DNA of 64,000 bases. It comes from CAWFLT01 sp963816795. GTDB taxonomy: Bacteria; Acidobacteriota; Vicinamibacteria; Vicinamibacterales; SCN-69-37. Shown here piece after piece: positions 30,358-40,196 of this stretch. Position numbers and translations under genes: made by a program. Numbering within the stretch: position 1 is the stretch's first letter; each line of letters opens with the position of its first letter. The stretch lies in assembly GCA_963816795.1 (NCBI GenBank), contig CAWFLT010000017.1:372001-436000 (forward strand), in the 5' to 3' direction. A model generated the notes under the pieces. That model was not told where the DNA came from. It searched no databases and worked only from the letters and a program-made list of their open reading frames with translations.

Positions 30358-31326
30358 GTGAGCGCGTCAACGTCCGTCATCAGTCGCGAGAAACTGATCG
30401 CCGCCGTTGAAACGTTTCTCGGCAACAGCGACGCCGAAACACGCGAAGGCCTTCGCGCCGACATCGTGCGCGTGATGGACGAGGCCGGCCCGGGGGCGCT
30501 CGTCGCGTTCAACGAGCGCTTTGCCGACGCCGGCACGGACTGGAACTACTATCCGCGCGACCCGCTGGCGCGCGAGATTCATCGTCAGTTGGCGCACCGA
30601 TTCCTCGGTGACGGCTCGCGCTGCGATGGCCTCGAGCACGCGGCGGCGGTCGCCGGACGGCCCGTCGTGATCTTTGCCAATCACCTCTCGTACTCGGACG
30701 CCAACCTCTTCGAGGTCCTCGTCGCGAGGGCGGGCGGCAACGCGCTTTGCGACCGGTTGACGGTCCTGGCTGGACCGAAGGTGTACTCGAGCCTGAGGCG
30801 CAGGTTCTCGAGCCTCTGCTTCGGGACCATCAAGGTCGCGCAGAACAACGCGCGGTCGAGCGAGGACGCCGTCATGAGCGTGCGGGACGTCGCGCGCGCC
30901 GCGCGGCGATCGATCGAGGTTGCGCACGAGCGCCTGGCGCGCGGCGACGCGCTGCTCCTGTTCGCCGAGGGCACGCGCAGCCGCACGACCGGCATGCAGC
31001 AGATGCTGCCCGGCGTGACGCGCTATCTGGATGGGCCCGAGAGCTGGATCCTTCCGGCGTCCATCACCGGAACCGAGGCGATGTTCCCCGTCGGCGAGGA
31101 CGTGCTCCATAAAGTGCCGATCGTCACGAGCATCGGGCGGCCGATTCCGGCCGGCTGGCTCCGCGAGGTGACCGGTGCCGATCGCCGCCTGATGATCGAC
31201 GTCATCGGCCTCGCGATCGCCGCGCTCCTCCCCTCTCCGTATCGCGGCGCCTACGGAGACGACGTGACGACACTCGACGAGGCGCGGGCGCTGCTGGCGC
31301 GCGCGCCTGACGCGACGGCCTCCTGA
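30358..31326 (+). CDS. PlsC-type 1-acylglycerol-3-phosphate acyltransferase-like protein
   Basis: Acyltransferase of 322 residues. The catalytic NHLSYSD (HX4D) motif is near residue 105 and the substrate-binding LLFAEGTRSR near 205, followed by MLPGVTRYL and ILPASITGTEAMFP. The N-terminal 90 residues are helical and not part of the core. These enzymes acylate lysophospholipids or related acceptors at the inner membrane. GTG 30358 is the start; no strong ribosome site is seen. It converges with the histidine kinase gene, overlapping by about 75 bp at the 3' ends. Confidence 0.85.
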   Translation: MSASTSVISREKLIAAVETFLGNSDAETREGLRADIVRVMDEAGPGALVAFNERFADAGTDWNYYPRDPLAREIHRQLAHRFLGDGSRCDGLEHAAAVAGRPVVIFANHLSYSDANLFEVLVARAGGNALCDRLTVLAGPKVYSSLRRRFSSLCFGTIKVAQNNARSSEDAVMSVRDVARAARRSIEVAHERLARGDALLLFAEGTRSRTTGMQQMLPGVTRYLDGPESWILPASITGTEAMFPVGEDVLHKVPIVTSIGRPIPAGWLREVTGADRRLMIDVIGLAIAALLPSPYRGAYGDDVTTLDEARALLARAPDATAS

Positions 31327-32346
31327 AATGGCAGGCGCGCGGTGACGCTGAAGCCGCGACCTTGACCGGCAGATCCCGCCGAGAGTGACGCGGCGTCGCC
31401 ATACAGGGCGTGCAGCCGCGCACAGAGATTGGCCAGTCCGGTGCCACGGCTGGCTTCGAGCCGCCACTGATCTTCGACGCCGGGGCCGTCGTCTTCGACC
31501 TTGATGACGAGCGTCTCGGCGCGACGGTGCACGCTGACCCGCACCAGGCCATGTCCGCCGGGGCCGGCGAGCCCGTGCCTGAGCGCGTTCTCTGCGAGCG
31601 GAAGAATCAGGAGCGGAGGCACCCGCGCGCCAGCGACGTCGGGCGGCATTTCGATCACGGTTTGCAGACGATCGCCAAAGCGGGCGCGCTGGACGGAAAA
31701 GAACGTCTCGACGAGCGCGATCTCTTCCGAGATGGTGTGATTTTCGGCCCGTCGCTCGACGACCTGCCGCAACAACGCACGCGTACCGCAGATGAGATGC
31801 CTGGCCTCGTCGGGGCGCGCGTCGCGCACGAGCGACTCGATGGCGTCGAGGCTGTTGAGCAGGAAGTGCGGCTGGAGCCGCGCGTCGAGCGAGACCAGAC
31901 GCGCCTCCGCCAGATGCTCTTTGAACCGGATCGCGGCGTCGTCCCGGTCCCGCCAGCGCTGGTGCAGAACGAAGCCGAGGCCGGACGCCGCGACCGCGCC
32001 GTAGGCGACCGTTTCGGCCAGGAGCCAGCCCCTGGGCCGATCCGGCCCTGCGACCAGTGACACCAACCCTCCGTGGAGGAGGATGACCGGGACCAGCGAT
32101 CAGCGCGTGCGCCACGACTGCCGCGAGACGCTCAGGCACGCCCACGCCGCACTCAGCCGCCAGAGCGCGACCGTCAGCGGCACCCACAGGAGGCGAGAAG
32201 GCCAGGTGCCAGGCGATCGATCGATTGCCTGAGGCCGGATCGCCCGGCAGGCGTTCCGACGCCACCAGACATCTGCGGTGGACGCCGACGCCGATCGACA
32301 GCCAGAACAATAGCGCGGCGACCCAATGGATCCATCGGATAGGCAT
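31251..32346 (-). CDS. LytS/YehU-type sensor histidine kinase, two or more frameshifts
   Basis: Membrane histidine kinase of the HisKA-7TM/LytS class. It has N-terminal hydrophobic segments (WIHWVAALLFWLSIGVGV, LLWVPLTVALWRLSAAW), then the phospho-acceptor region LDARLQPHFLLNSLDAIESL, a central block ISEEIALVETFFSVQRARFG, and the ATP-binding lid PLLILPLAENALRHGL...DDGPGVEDQ...GTGLANLCARL. Indels lie near 32192 and 32095. Its usual partner, a LytTR response regulator, is not adjacent here. The signal is unknown. The tail after LPFQEA overlaps the acyltransferase gene and may be spurious. Confidence 0.85.
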
Positions 32347-32562
32347 GGCTGTTCTGTGTGCGGTGCCGCGCTACTACAGACGGGCCAGACCCGCATCTGG
32401 TTTCCTGACCGCAAACGAACGAACTGGGACCAACTTGTGCGAATTCGCGCCGTGACGAATGGCGTCGACTCGCACTGCCGGTCACAATCCGGTCACGACC
32501 AGAGCCGTTTTCAGGTGATGAGGTTTTTGGAGAAGCCCGGCTCCCCGGACTAGGCTTGACGA
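32347..32562. other. Intergenic, nothing recognised
   Basis: No coding signal, repeat copy or clear promoter stands out between the divergent kinase and SDR genes. Confidence 0.5.
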
Positions 32563-34158
32563 GTGAAGATCGCCGAGACGGACATCCCTGGCCTGCCAGA
32601 CACGATCGAGGCCAGGCTGCGCGCCGCCGCCGACGTGCTGGAGCGGGTCGCGGCCGACCGAAGCGCGCTGGACGCGCTGCCGGAGGCCGATCGCGAACGG
32701 CTGCTCAAGGCGATCGCCGCGGTCTACAGCCCCGATCGTCATGAGCGGCGGCGGATGGTCAAGGCGGCAGCGCGCGAGAAACGGGCCGCACGGGCGCGGC
32801 GCGACGACGCGATCCTGGCCGCGTCGTCGATCAGGACGCTCCATCGCAAGGCGCCAATCAATACGCCGAACGTGTTTCCGCCGCCGGACTTCACGCCGGG
32901 CGACCGTCACCAGGACGAGATCGCAGACCATGCCGCCGGTGCGCCGCGCGAGGCGATCGACTCCCGGCATTGCTACGTCTGCAAGGAGCAGTACTCACGG
33001 CTCCATGCCTTCTACGATCAGCTGTGTCCGGACTGCGCGGCGTTCAACTTCACGAAACGCACCGAGCTGGCCGACCTGCGCGGCCGGGTGGCGCTGCTGA
33101 CCGGCGGCCGCGTCAAGATCGGCTACCAGGCCGGGCTGAAGCTGCTGCGCTGCTGGCGCTCACCTCATCGTGACCACCAGATTTCCACGCGACTCGGCGA
33201 TGCGTTATGCGCGCGAGCCCGACTTCGCCGAGTGGAGCGACCGGCTGGAGATCTTCGGTCTCGATCTGCGCCACACGCCGAGTGTCGAATCGTTCTGCCA
33301 TCAGCTGCTGACGACACGCAGCCGGCTCGACTTCATCGTCAACAACGCCTGCCAGACGGTGCGGCGGCCGCCCGATTTCTACGCGCACATGATGGCGGCG
33401 GAAACCGCGGCGCTCGACGCGATGCCGGCGCACGTCGCGGAAGATCGTCGGCACGTACGAGGGGCTGCGCGGATACCACATGCTGCCAGAGACGAGTCCC
33501 GCGCAAGAGACGCGCCTCGCCGCGGGCCGACGGCGCGCGGCGATCGCCGGACTGACCCACGCGGCCGAGCTCTCGCAGGTCCCGTTGCTGCCGGAAGAGC
33601 TGCTCGCGCAGAAGGATCTCTTCCCGGAAGGGCAGCTCGATCAGGACCTGCAGCAGGTGGACCTGCGCGGCCGCAATTCGTGGCGGCTCGCTGCTGGCGG
33701 AGGTGTCCTCGGTCGAACTGCTCGAAGTGCAACTGGTGAATGCCGTCGCGCCGTTCGTCCTCAACGCCCGGCTGAAGCCGCTGATGCTGCGCACGCCCAA
33801 CCGCGACAAGCACATCGTCAACGTGTCGGCGGTCGAAGGGCAGTTCTATCGAAACTTCAAGACGACCCGGCATCCGCACACGAACATGGCGAAGGCGGCG
33901 CTGAACATGATGACGCGCACGTCGGCCACCGACTATCAGCACGATGGCATCCACATGAACAGCGTGGACACCGGCTGGGTGACCGACGAGGATCCGGTGG
34001 AGATCGCCAGGCGGAAAACCGCCGAGCACCGGTTTCATCCGCCGCTGGACATCGTCGATGGCGCCGCCCGAATCGTCGATCCGATCATCGACGGGGTCAA
34101 CACCGGCACTCACGTGTGGGGACAGTTCCTGAAGGACTACCGGCCGACCGACTGGTAA
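32563..34158 (+). CDS. SDR family oxidoreductase with N-terminal helical and zinc-ribbon region, three frameshifts
   Basis: About 530 residues. Residues 1-130 are helical and charged. A zinc-knuckle [14 protein letters not shown]...CPDC precedes the Rossmann domain ([20 protein letters not shown], nucleotide-binding TGGxxx[24 protein letters not shown]). Where classical SDRs have YxxxK, this one reads [14 protein letters not shown]: the Lys is present but the Tyr position is Thr. Indels lie near 33152, 33438 and 33692. GTG 32563 is the start. Substrate unknown. A small hairpin (AGGGCC...GGCCCT, 34158-34179) begins at the stop codon. Confidence 0.82.
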
Positions 34159-34248
34159 GGGCCCGTCAGGGCTGGCCCTAAAGCGAACCGGCGGCTGGGG
34201 GCCGGCGTCCAAACACATGTCCCCGCGTCCAGGGTCTTGGAGGTGCAT

Positions 34249-34758
34249 ATGCGTCTGTTGAGGACCGTCGCCGGCGTCGTCATCGGAGTCGTTCTCGCCT
34301 CGGGCTCGATGGTGGCCAGCGATCCCATCGGGGTGATCGCGATCCTCACCAAGGTCCAGATGGAACCCAACGACCAGGCGCCTGAGCGCATCAAGCTGTG
34401 GGGAGCGTTTTCGGTGCCGACGCCGGGAGGCGGCGTTCACCGAAACCCAGCGCGCAAGGGGGTCACGTACTTCAAGCTGACGCCAGGACGCGAAGCTGAG
34501 ATTCGCAACGAGTGGGCCGACCTGAAGGCGATGGCTGGGACGGGCCGAGCCGTAGGATTCGGCAGCTTCTGGGTGCCGGCCAACGACCCGGCGCGCCCGG
34601 GTCTGCACGTTGCGGCCGAGGTGCGAGTCTACGCGGAAGACGCCGCCGCCGTCGCGATGCCGTATCCCACGAACATCGGCATCCAGCGGCTCGGGACCTA
34701 TCCCGCTGATGTGATCGCCGAACTGAGAACGGTACTCGGCAAAAAACCTTCACCATGA
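34249..34758 (+). CDS. Small exported protein of unknown function
   Basis: 169 residues with signal peptide MRLLRTVAGVVIGVVLASGS, then a compact domain (IGVIAILTKVQMEPND, RIKLWGAFSVP, GFGSFWVPANDP, VRVYAEDAAAVAMPYPTNIG). ATG 34249 is supported by GGAGGT 5 bases upstream. I know no function; the family appears periplasmic. The final codons and the TGA stop (34756-34758) lie inside a copy of the GAAG/CTTC repeat (34743-34762). Confidence 0.75.
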   Translation: MRLLRTVAGVVIGVVLASGSMVASDPIGVIAILTKVQMEPNDQAPERIKLWGAFSVPTPGGGVHRNPARKGVTYFKLTPGREAEIRNEWADLKAMAGTGRAVGFGSFWVPANDPARPGLHVAAEVRVYAEDAAAVAMPYPTNIGIQRLGTYPADVIAELRTVLGKKPSP

Positions 34759-34830
34759 AGACCTGAAGCGCGTGAAGACGCTTTGGGCAACCGGGACCCG
34801 CTTCACGTCCTTCGCACGCCGGACCCGTCG
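34743..34830 (-). repeat. GAAG/CTTC dispersed repeat at a gene end
   Basis: Its 20-base core at 34743-34762 is the exact reverse complement of 1317-1336. It then continues with CGTGAAGACGCTTTGGGCAA and an inverted GCTTCACGTCC. It contains the stop codon of the preceding gene. Nothing else is seen up to 34936. Confidence 0.8.
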
Positions 34831-34936
34831 TAGCGCCGCCGAATCGAGGTCCGTGGTTGACGCGGCCACAGCCCAAGCGTATTGCGCGCCATGGCGGCGG
34901 CGGTGAGAGATCGGCGAGGATAGTGTCCAGCGCGTC

Positions 34937-35834
34937 ATGGTTCAGCGAGCTCGGCCGTCGGTCCGCCGCATCCAGGTTGCCTCGCCGATCTTTGCGGCGA
35001 TTGGCATCGCGATCGTGGCGACGAGCTCGATCTCGGCGTGGGGCCTGCAAGGCCATCGGTTGGTCGCGAGGGTCGCCGAGACGCGCCTGACCGCAGTCGC
35101 GAAGCAGAACGTCACCTGGCTGCTCGATGGTCGCAGCGCCGCCGATGTCTCCAGTTGGGCCGACGACTACCTCGGCGGCAACTATCAGACCTCGTTCTGG
35201 CACTACGTGAACATCCCGCCCGATGCGGCCGCTTACGATCGAGATCGAGATTGTCCCCGGCAGCCCAACGTCGCTGCGGGCGCGCGCAACGATCGTTGGC
35301 GCGACTGCATCGTGGACAGGATCCCCTACAACCTGGAGCGCCTGGGCAACGCGTCGCTCGATCGGGCCGACCGCGCAATCGCGCTGAAGTTCCTGGTCCA
35401 CTTCGTCGGCGACTTGCACCAGCCCTTCCACGCGCTGGGCGTCGAACGCGGCGGCAACGGCATTCTCGTGACCGTGTTCGGCTCGCCAACCTGCGGCGGT
35501 ACGCCAGCGGCCCCGACGCCGTGCAATTTGCACGGTGTGTGGGATTCCTCACTCATTTCCCACCGGAAGCTTCAGGATGCGGAGTACCTCGCGCTCCTCG
35601 AACAGGTCATCGTGGCCAAACAGCTCGCCGCCCGGCCGGCCGGAACGCCGCCGGACTGGGCGATGGAATCGGTGGCGCTCTCGAAGGCCGCGCTGCTGCC
35701 TCAGCAGGGGATCGTCGACGAGAAGGTACTTTCAGGCTCAGATTGCCGTCGTCGACGAACGGCTCGCGCTGGCGGGATTGAGACTGGCAGCCCTCCTGAA
35801 CACGACACTGACCGTTCTCCCGCCCGGGAAGTGA
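34937..35834 (+). CDS. S1/P1 family nuclease, secreted, one frameshift
   Basis: Zinc-dependent nuclease family. A signal anchor ends ...TSSISA, and the mature protein starts at Trp (WGLQGHRLVARVAE), whose main chain and side chains bind zinc in this family. Other ligand blocks are seen: SSWADDYLGG, WHYVNIP, FLVHFVGDLHQPFHA, GGNGILVTVFG and NLHGVWDSSL. An extra G at about 35727 breaks the frame; removing it gives EKYFQAQIAVVDERLALAG and a stop at 35832. It is about 298 residues and lies 5 bp before a GNAT gene. Confidence 0.92.
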
Positions 35835-35839
35835 TCTGG

Positions 35840-36355
35840 ATGTCGTTTCCCGAGACGTTCTCGACCGCGCGTCTGACCGCGGCGCGCCTGACCGCCGAAC
35901 ATCTTCCTGAGCTCATCCGCATGCATTGCGATGCCGACGTGATGCAGCATCTCGGCGGACTTCGGGATCGAGCGCAGACCGAGGATTACCTGGCGAGAAA
36001 TCTGCGGCATTGGGACCAGTACGGGTTCGGCCTCTGGATCCTGTCCGACGCCGCCGGAAACGGCGACCCGGTTGGCCGCGCGGTGCTGCGCCACGCACTC
36101 ATTGAGGGCACCGACGAGGTCGAGGTCGGCTACGCGTTCTATCGGCCGTTCTGGGGCCGCGGCCTGGCGAGCGAGATCACCGCTGCCTGCCTCGACCACG
36201 CCCGCGACGACCTCGGCCTCGACGAGATCGTCGCGATCACGAGCCGGCCGAATACCGCCTCGCAGCACGTGTTGCAGAAGGCAGGCCTTCGCTTCGATCG
36301 CGAGTTCCTCTACGAGGGCGGGACAGCGCTGTTGTTTCGACGGCCGCTCCTGTGA
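35840..36355 (+). CDS. GNAT family N-acetyltransferase (RimJ/RimL-like)
   Basis: 171 residues. It starts FSTARLTAARLTAEHLPELI, with the acetyl-CoA site in RPFWGRGLASEITAACLDHA and the family block TSRPNTASQHVLQKAGLRFD. This subgroup acetylates protein N-termini or small amines; the substrate is unknown. It is immediately downstream of the nuclease gene and 69 bp before a second GNAT, but the two proteins are not close duplicates. Confidence 0.88.
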   Translation: MSFPETFSTARLTAARLTAEHLPELIRMHCDADVMQHLGGLRDRAQTEDYLARNLRHWDQYGFGLWILSDAAGNGDPVGRAVLRHALIEGTDEVEVGYAFYRPFWGRGLASEITAACLDHARDDLGLDEIVAITSRPNTASQHVLQKAGLRFDREFLYEGGTALLFRRPLL

Positions 36356-36424
36356 ACGGGACGCTTGGCGCAGGCGCGGCTCTCCTCGTGCGATAGCCCT
36401 GCCGTGCCGATAAGCTTGGGAACC

Positions 36425-36964
36425 ATGCGTCCCCACGGTCCGGAACGCATCGACACCGAACGGCTGGTCATCAGGCGCCCGCGCCCGTCGGACGCGGCCG
36501 CTATCCTGGCTCGCTATGCGAGCGACCAGGAGGTCACGCGTTACCTCGGTTGGCCCACTCACGTGTCGATCGACGACACCCGCGCGTTCTTGAAGTTCAG
36601 CGACATCGAGTGGAAGCGTTGGATGGTTGGTCCGTACCTGGTCGAGTCGCGAGACGGCCGGCTGGTCGGGAGCACCGGGTTGTCACTCGAAACACCGTAC
36701 CGCGCATCAACGGGCTACGTCATTACTCGAGACGAGTGGGGCGCGGGGATCGCGACGGAAGCATTGCAAACCATGGTCGTCGTCGCACAGTCGATGGCGG
36801 TCCGTCGCTTGTACGCCATCTGTCACATCGAGCATCGGGCCTCCGCCCACGTGCTGGAAAAATGCGGGTTTCGCTGCGAGGGCGTGCTGCGAAAGTACGC
36901 TGAATTCCCGAACCTTTCTCCCCGCGAGCCGCAGGACGTCCTGTGCTACGCGCGGGTGGAGTGA
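36425..36964 (+). CDS. GNAT family N-acetyltransferase (RimJ/RimL-like), second
   Basis: 179 residues: IDTERLVIRRPRPSDAAAIL, LGWPTHVSIDDTRAFL, the acetyl-CoA loop RDEWGAGIATEALQTMVVVA and the C-terminal block HIEHRASAHVLEKCGFRCEG. ATG 36425 is the start; upstream in-frame codons do not fit the family. Probably a ribosomal-protein or small-molecule acetyltransferase (inference). Confidence 0.88.
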   Translation: MRPHGPERIDTERLVIRRPRPSDAAAILARYASDQEVTRYLGWPTHVSIDDTRAFLKFSDIEWKRWMVGPYLVESRDGRLVGSTGLSLETPYRASTGYVITRDEWGAGIATEALQTMVVVAQSMAVRRLYAICHIEHRASAHVLEKCGFRCEGVLRKYAEFPNLSPREPQDVLCYARVE

Positions 36965-37045
36965 CCCGATCACGTTGAAGGTTTTTGGGACACGTCGCGA
37001 ACCGAAGGTACACTGGTGTGTGCCCGACTAGCGCGCCTTGAGTCC

Positions 37046-38683
37046 ATGATCGCCTTCAACAAAATCAGCAAGCAGTACGGCAAGCAGATCCTCTTCGTCG
37101 ACACGTCGTTCCAGCTCAACCCTGGAGAGAAGGTCGGCCTGGTCGGACCCAACGGCTCCGGCAAGACCACGCTGTTCCGGATGATCGTCGGCGAGGAGTC
37201 ACCGGACGACGGCGACGTGACGATGCCGAAGAAGCTGACCGTGGGCTACTTCCGGCAGGACGTCGAAGAGATGGCCGGTCGTTCGGTGATCGACGAAGTG
37301 ATCGCCGGCAGCGGCCGGTTGGGCACGCTGCATCACGAGCTGGAGCATCTGCAACAGGCAATGGCCGATCCCGGCAAAGCCGGCGAGATGGACACCATCC
37401 TGGAGCGCTTCGGCGAAGTGCAGGAAGAGTACGAGCATCTCGGCGGGTACGCGCTCGAGAGTCAGGCGCGCGAGGTGCTGCACGGTCTCGGATTCGACGA
37501 CAGCGCCATCGACGGCGACGTCGGCGCGCTGTCGGGCGGCTGGAAGATGCGCGTCGCGATGGCGCGCGCGCTCCTCGGCAAGCCTGATGTCCTCCTGATG
37601 GACGAACCCACCAACCACCTGGACATCGAGTCCATCGTCTGGCTCGAGGCCTTCCTGAAATCACTGCCGGGATCGCTGCTGATGACGTCGCACGACCGTG
37701 ACTTCATGAACCGGACCGTGACGAAGATCGCCGAAATCGACGATGGCGAGATCACGGTGTACTCCGGCAATTACGATTTCTACGAGCGCGAACGCGCCCT
37801 GCGCGAAGCCAACCGCGAGGCCGCCTACGCGCGCCAGCAGGCGATGCTGGCCAAGGAACAACGGTTCATCGATCGCTTCGCCGCCAACGCCGCCAAGGCC
37901 GCGCAGGTGCAGAGCCGCGTCAAGGCGCTCGACAAGATCGAAAAGATCGAATTGCCGAAGAAGCGGCGCATCGTGAAGTTCGAATTCCGGCAGCCGCCGC
38001 GGTCGGGAGACGACGTCGTCGCGGTCGAGCGCGTCAGCAAGCGCTACGGCCAGCGCGTGGTCTACGACAACTTCAATCTCAACGTGCAGAGAGGCCAGCG
38101 CTGGGCGGTGATGGGACGCAACGGCGCCGGCAAGACGACGCTGCTGCGGATGATCGCGGGGGCGACGTCGCCCGACGAGGGCACGATCAAGCTCGGCGCG
38201 AGTCTCCGCACCGGCTACTTCGCGCAGCAGGCGCTGCAGTTGCTCAGCGCCGACCTCACGGTCTGGGAACAGATGCAGCAGGACTTCCCGCACGAGTCGG
38301 TCGGTGTGCTGCGCAACCTGCTCGGCGCGTTTCAGTTCTCCGGCGACGAGATCGACAAGCAGATTCGATCGCTGTCAGGTGGGGAGCGCACCCGGTTGGT
38401 GATGGCCCGGATGCTCCTCTATCCGCCGAACTTCATGATTCTCGACGAGCCGACCAACCACCTCGATCTGGCGACGAAAGACATGCTGATCGAAGCGCTC
38501 CGCGAGTTCGAGGGCACGATGATTTTCGTCTCGCACGACCGCGCTTTCCTGCGCGGCCTTGCGAATCGCGTGCTCGAGCTCGGCGGCGAGAGCGGCGTCG
38601 ATCGGACGCCGGTCGTGTTTCCCGGATCGTATGCCGAGTACGTCGAGCGTACCGGCCACGAGGCGCCGGGCGTGCACGGCTAG
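37046..38683 (+). CDS. ABC-F family ATP-binding protein
   Basis: Soluble protein with two ABC ATPase domains and no membrane part, 545 residues. First domain: GPNGSGKTTL, LSGGWKMRVAMARALL and LLMDEPTNHLD. A charged helical linker follows (YERERALREANREAAYAR). Second domain: GRNGAGKTTLLRM, LSGGERTRLVMARMLL and MILDEPTNHLD. ABC-F proteins act on the ribosome E site in translation control or antibiotic protection; this one is closest in layout to YbiT/Uup types. ATG 37046 precedes MIAFNKISKQYG directly. The TAG stop (38681) is the first three bases of an inverted-repeat element. Confidence 0.93.
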   Translation: MIAFNKISKQYGKQILFVDTSFQLNPGEKVGLVGPNGSGKTTLFRMIVGEESPDDGDVTMPKKLTVGYFRQDVEEMAGRSVIDEVIAGSGRLGTLHHELEHLQQAMADPGKAGEMDTILERFGEVQEEYEHLGGYALESQAREVLHGLGFDDSAIDGDVGALSGGWKMRVAMARALLGKPDVLLMDEPTNHLDIESIVWLEAFLKSLPGSLLMTSHDRDFMNRTVTKIAEIDDGEITVYSGNYDFYERERALREANREAAYARQQAMLAKEQRFIDRFAANAAKAAQVQSRVKALDKIEKIELPKKRRIVKFEFRQPPRSGDDVVAVERVSKRYGQRVVYDNFNLNVQRGQRWAVMGRNGAGKTTLLRMIAGATSPDEGTIKLGASLRTGYFAQQALQLLSADLTVWEQMQQDFPHESVGVLRNLLGAFQFSGDEIDKQIRSLSGGERTRLVMARMLLYPPNFMILDEPTNHLDLATKDMLIEALREFEGTMIFVSHDRAFLRGLANRVLELGGESGVDRTPVVFPGSYAEYVERTGHEAPGVHG

Positions 38684-38785
38684 TGCCGTTCCAACTTAAT
38701 GCACCTATGCCGAACAGCCTCACTCCAACAACATCGCCAGTCGAGGGGACGTTGCCTCTTGGCGGAGCAAGTTGGAACGGCGCTA
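38681..38785. repeat. 105-bp MITE-like element with 17-bp terminal inverted repeats
   Basis: Left TAGTGCCGTTCCAACTT (38681-38697) and right AAGTTGGAACGGCGCTA (38769-38785) are inverted with a single mismatch. The 71-bp interior has no coding sense. The first bases are the stop codon of the ABC-F gene, and the element ends 9 bp before the YdcF start. Confidence 0.9.
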
Positions 38786-38794
38786 GGCGACCGG

Positions 38795-39454
38795 ATGGAG
38801 GCGCACGTTCACGATCTCGCGGAAACAATCTGGCGATACCACCACATGGATCACCGGTTGGCGCCGGCGGGCGCGATTCTGGTGCTGTGCAGTCACGACA
38901 AGGCGGTCGCCGAGCGAGGCGCGCAGTTATGGCTGGAGGGCTGGGCGCCGGTGCTGATCTTCTCGGGGGGCCTCGGCGCAATCACCAGGCATCTCTGGAG
39001 TGAACCGGAAGCCGATCAGTTCGCGCGCATCGCCACCGCCATGGGCGTGCCCGCCGACCGGATTCTGATCGAGAACCGATCGACGAACACGGGCGAGAAC
39101 GTGCGGTTCACGCGCGCCCTCCTGGCCGAGCGCGGTGTCGACCCGTCCAGCTTCATCGTCGTCCAGAAGCCGTACATGGAGCGCCGGAGCTATGCGACGT
39201 TCCGCCAGTTCTGGCCCGAGAAGCCCGTGGTGGTGACGTCTCCCCAGGTGTCGTTCGACGAGTACCTGGCGGCCTACACGAACGCCGCCCTCTCGAAGGA
39301 GGACGTCATCGGCATCATGGTCGGCGACCTGCAACGCGTCCGGGTCTATCCCGCGAAGGGATTTCAGATCGAGCAGGAGATCCCGGACGATGTGTGGGCG
39401 GCGTACGAGGAACTCGTCCGGTTGGGATACACGAAGTACCTCGTTCGCGAGTGA
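38795..39454 (+). CDS. YdcF/ElyC family (DUF218) protein
   Basis: 219 residues of the YdcF-like fold: APAGAILVLCSHDKAVAERG, LIFSGGLGAI, RILIENRSTNTGENVRFTRA, IVVQKPYMERRSYATFRQFW. Related proteins (SanA, ElyC, YdcF) affect envelope integrity or may bind SAM; the biochemical role is not settled. This copy has no transmembrane helix. ATG 38795 is chosen because upstream in-frame codons belong to the 105-bp element. Confidence 0.88.
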   Translation: MEAHVHDLAETIWRYHHMDHRLAPAGAILVLCSHDKAVAERGAQLWLEGWAPVLIFSGGLGAITRHLWSEPEADQFARIATAMGVPADRILIENRSTNTGENVRFTRALLAERGVDPSSFIVVQKPYMERRSYATFRQFWPEKPVVVTSPQVSFDEYLAAYTNAALSKEDVIGIMVGDLQRVRVYPAKGFQIEQEIPDDVWAAYEELVRLGYTKYLVRE

Positions 39455-39545
39455 CCGCCAGCGCTTCAGGAAGCAGGACCCTTCCTATCCTCGGCCGGGT
39501 GCAGGCGATAGCGCCGGCCCGTGTCAACGCGCTACCATTTCCTGG

Positions 39546-40124
39546 ATGACGAACGCACCTGCCGGCGCCGCCGCGAAGCACCTGACGCTCGACGAGCTCG
39601 AAGCCGGCCTCGCCACATTCATGGCTTCACCGCGTGATCGCGGAGCGGTCGAGCTCATCGTCAGGCGTCCGGCCGTCAATGCCCGCGAGGTCGTCACCGA
39701 GGCGGAGCTCGATCTGGTCGAGGGACTCGTTGGCGACACGTGGAGCGCCCGCGGCAGCTCGCGCACGCCGGACGGGCGCCGGCACCCTGACATGCAACTC
39801 ACCCTCATGAATTCGCGGGTGATCGCGTTGCTTGCGCAGCACCGGGAGCGCTGGCCGCTCGCCGGGGACCAGTTCTACGTCGATTTCGATTTGAGCGCTG
39901 AGAACCTGCCGCCGGGCACGCAATTGGCGATGGGCACAGCGATTGTCGAGGTCACCGCGCAGCCGCACACGGGCTGCGGCAAGTTCGTCGAACGTTTCGG
40001 CGTCGACGCCATGAAGTTCGTCAACGGCACGCGCGGCCGCGCGCTGTCGCTGCGCGGCATCAACGCGCGCGTCGTTCAGCCCGGGCGGGTTCGTACTGGT
40101 GACGTCGTGGCGAAAATCGCGTGA
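39546..40124 (+). CDS. MOSC domain-containing protein
   Basis: 192 residues with the MOSC pattern: a beta-rich core, QLTLMNSRVIALLAQ, FDLSAENLPPGTQLAMG and the conserved Cys region TGCGKFVERFGVDAMKF, ending GRVRTGDVV. MOSC domains bind sulfur or molybdenum-cofactor intermediates. No molybdenum-cofactor genes are adjacent, so the pathway is uncertain. Confidence 0.88.
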   Translation: MTNAPAGAAAKHLTLDELEAGLATFMASPRDRGAVELIVRRPAVNAREVVTEAELDLVEGLVGDTWSARGSSRTPDGRRHPDMQLTLMNSRVIALLAQHRERWPLAGDQFYVDFDLSAENLPPGTQLAMGTAIVEVTAQPHTGCGKFVERFGVDAMKFVNGTRGRALSLRGINARVVQPGRVRTGDVVAKIA

Positions 40125-40160
40125 CCGGATCCGCCCATCATCCGTTCCCAAGGTAGTGTC

Positions 40161-40180
40161 AGGGCCAGTCCGCTGGCCCT
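40161..40180 (+). other. Hairpin upstream of an exported-protein gene
   Basis: AGGGCCA-GTCCGC-TGGCCCT, a perfect 7-bp stem, 17 bp before the ATG at 40197. A related hairpin (AGGGCC...GGCCCT, 34158-34179) lies upstream of the exported protein at 34249. Confidence 0.5.
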
Positions 40181-40196
40181 TAGCCGCGGAGTCGAC

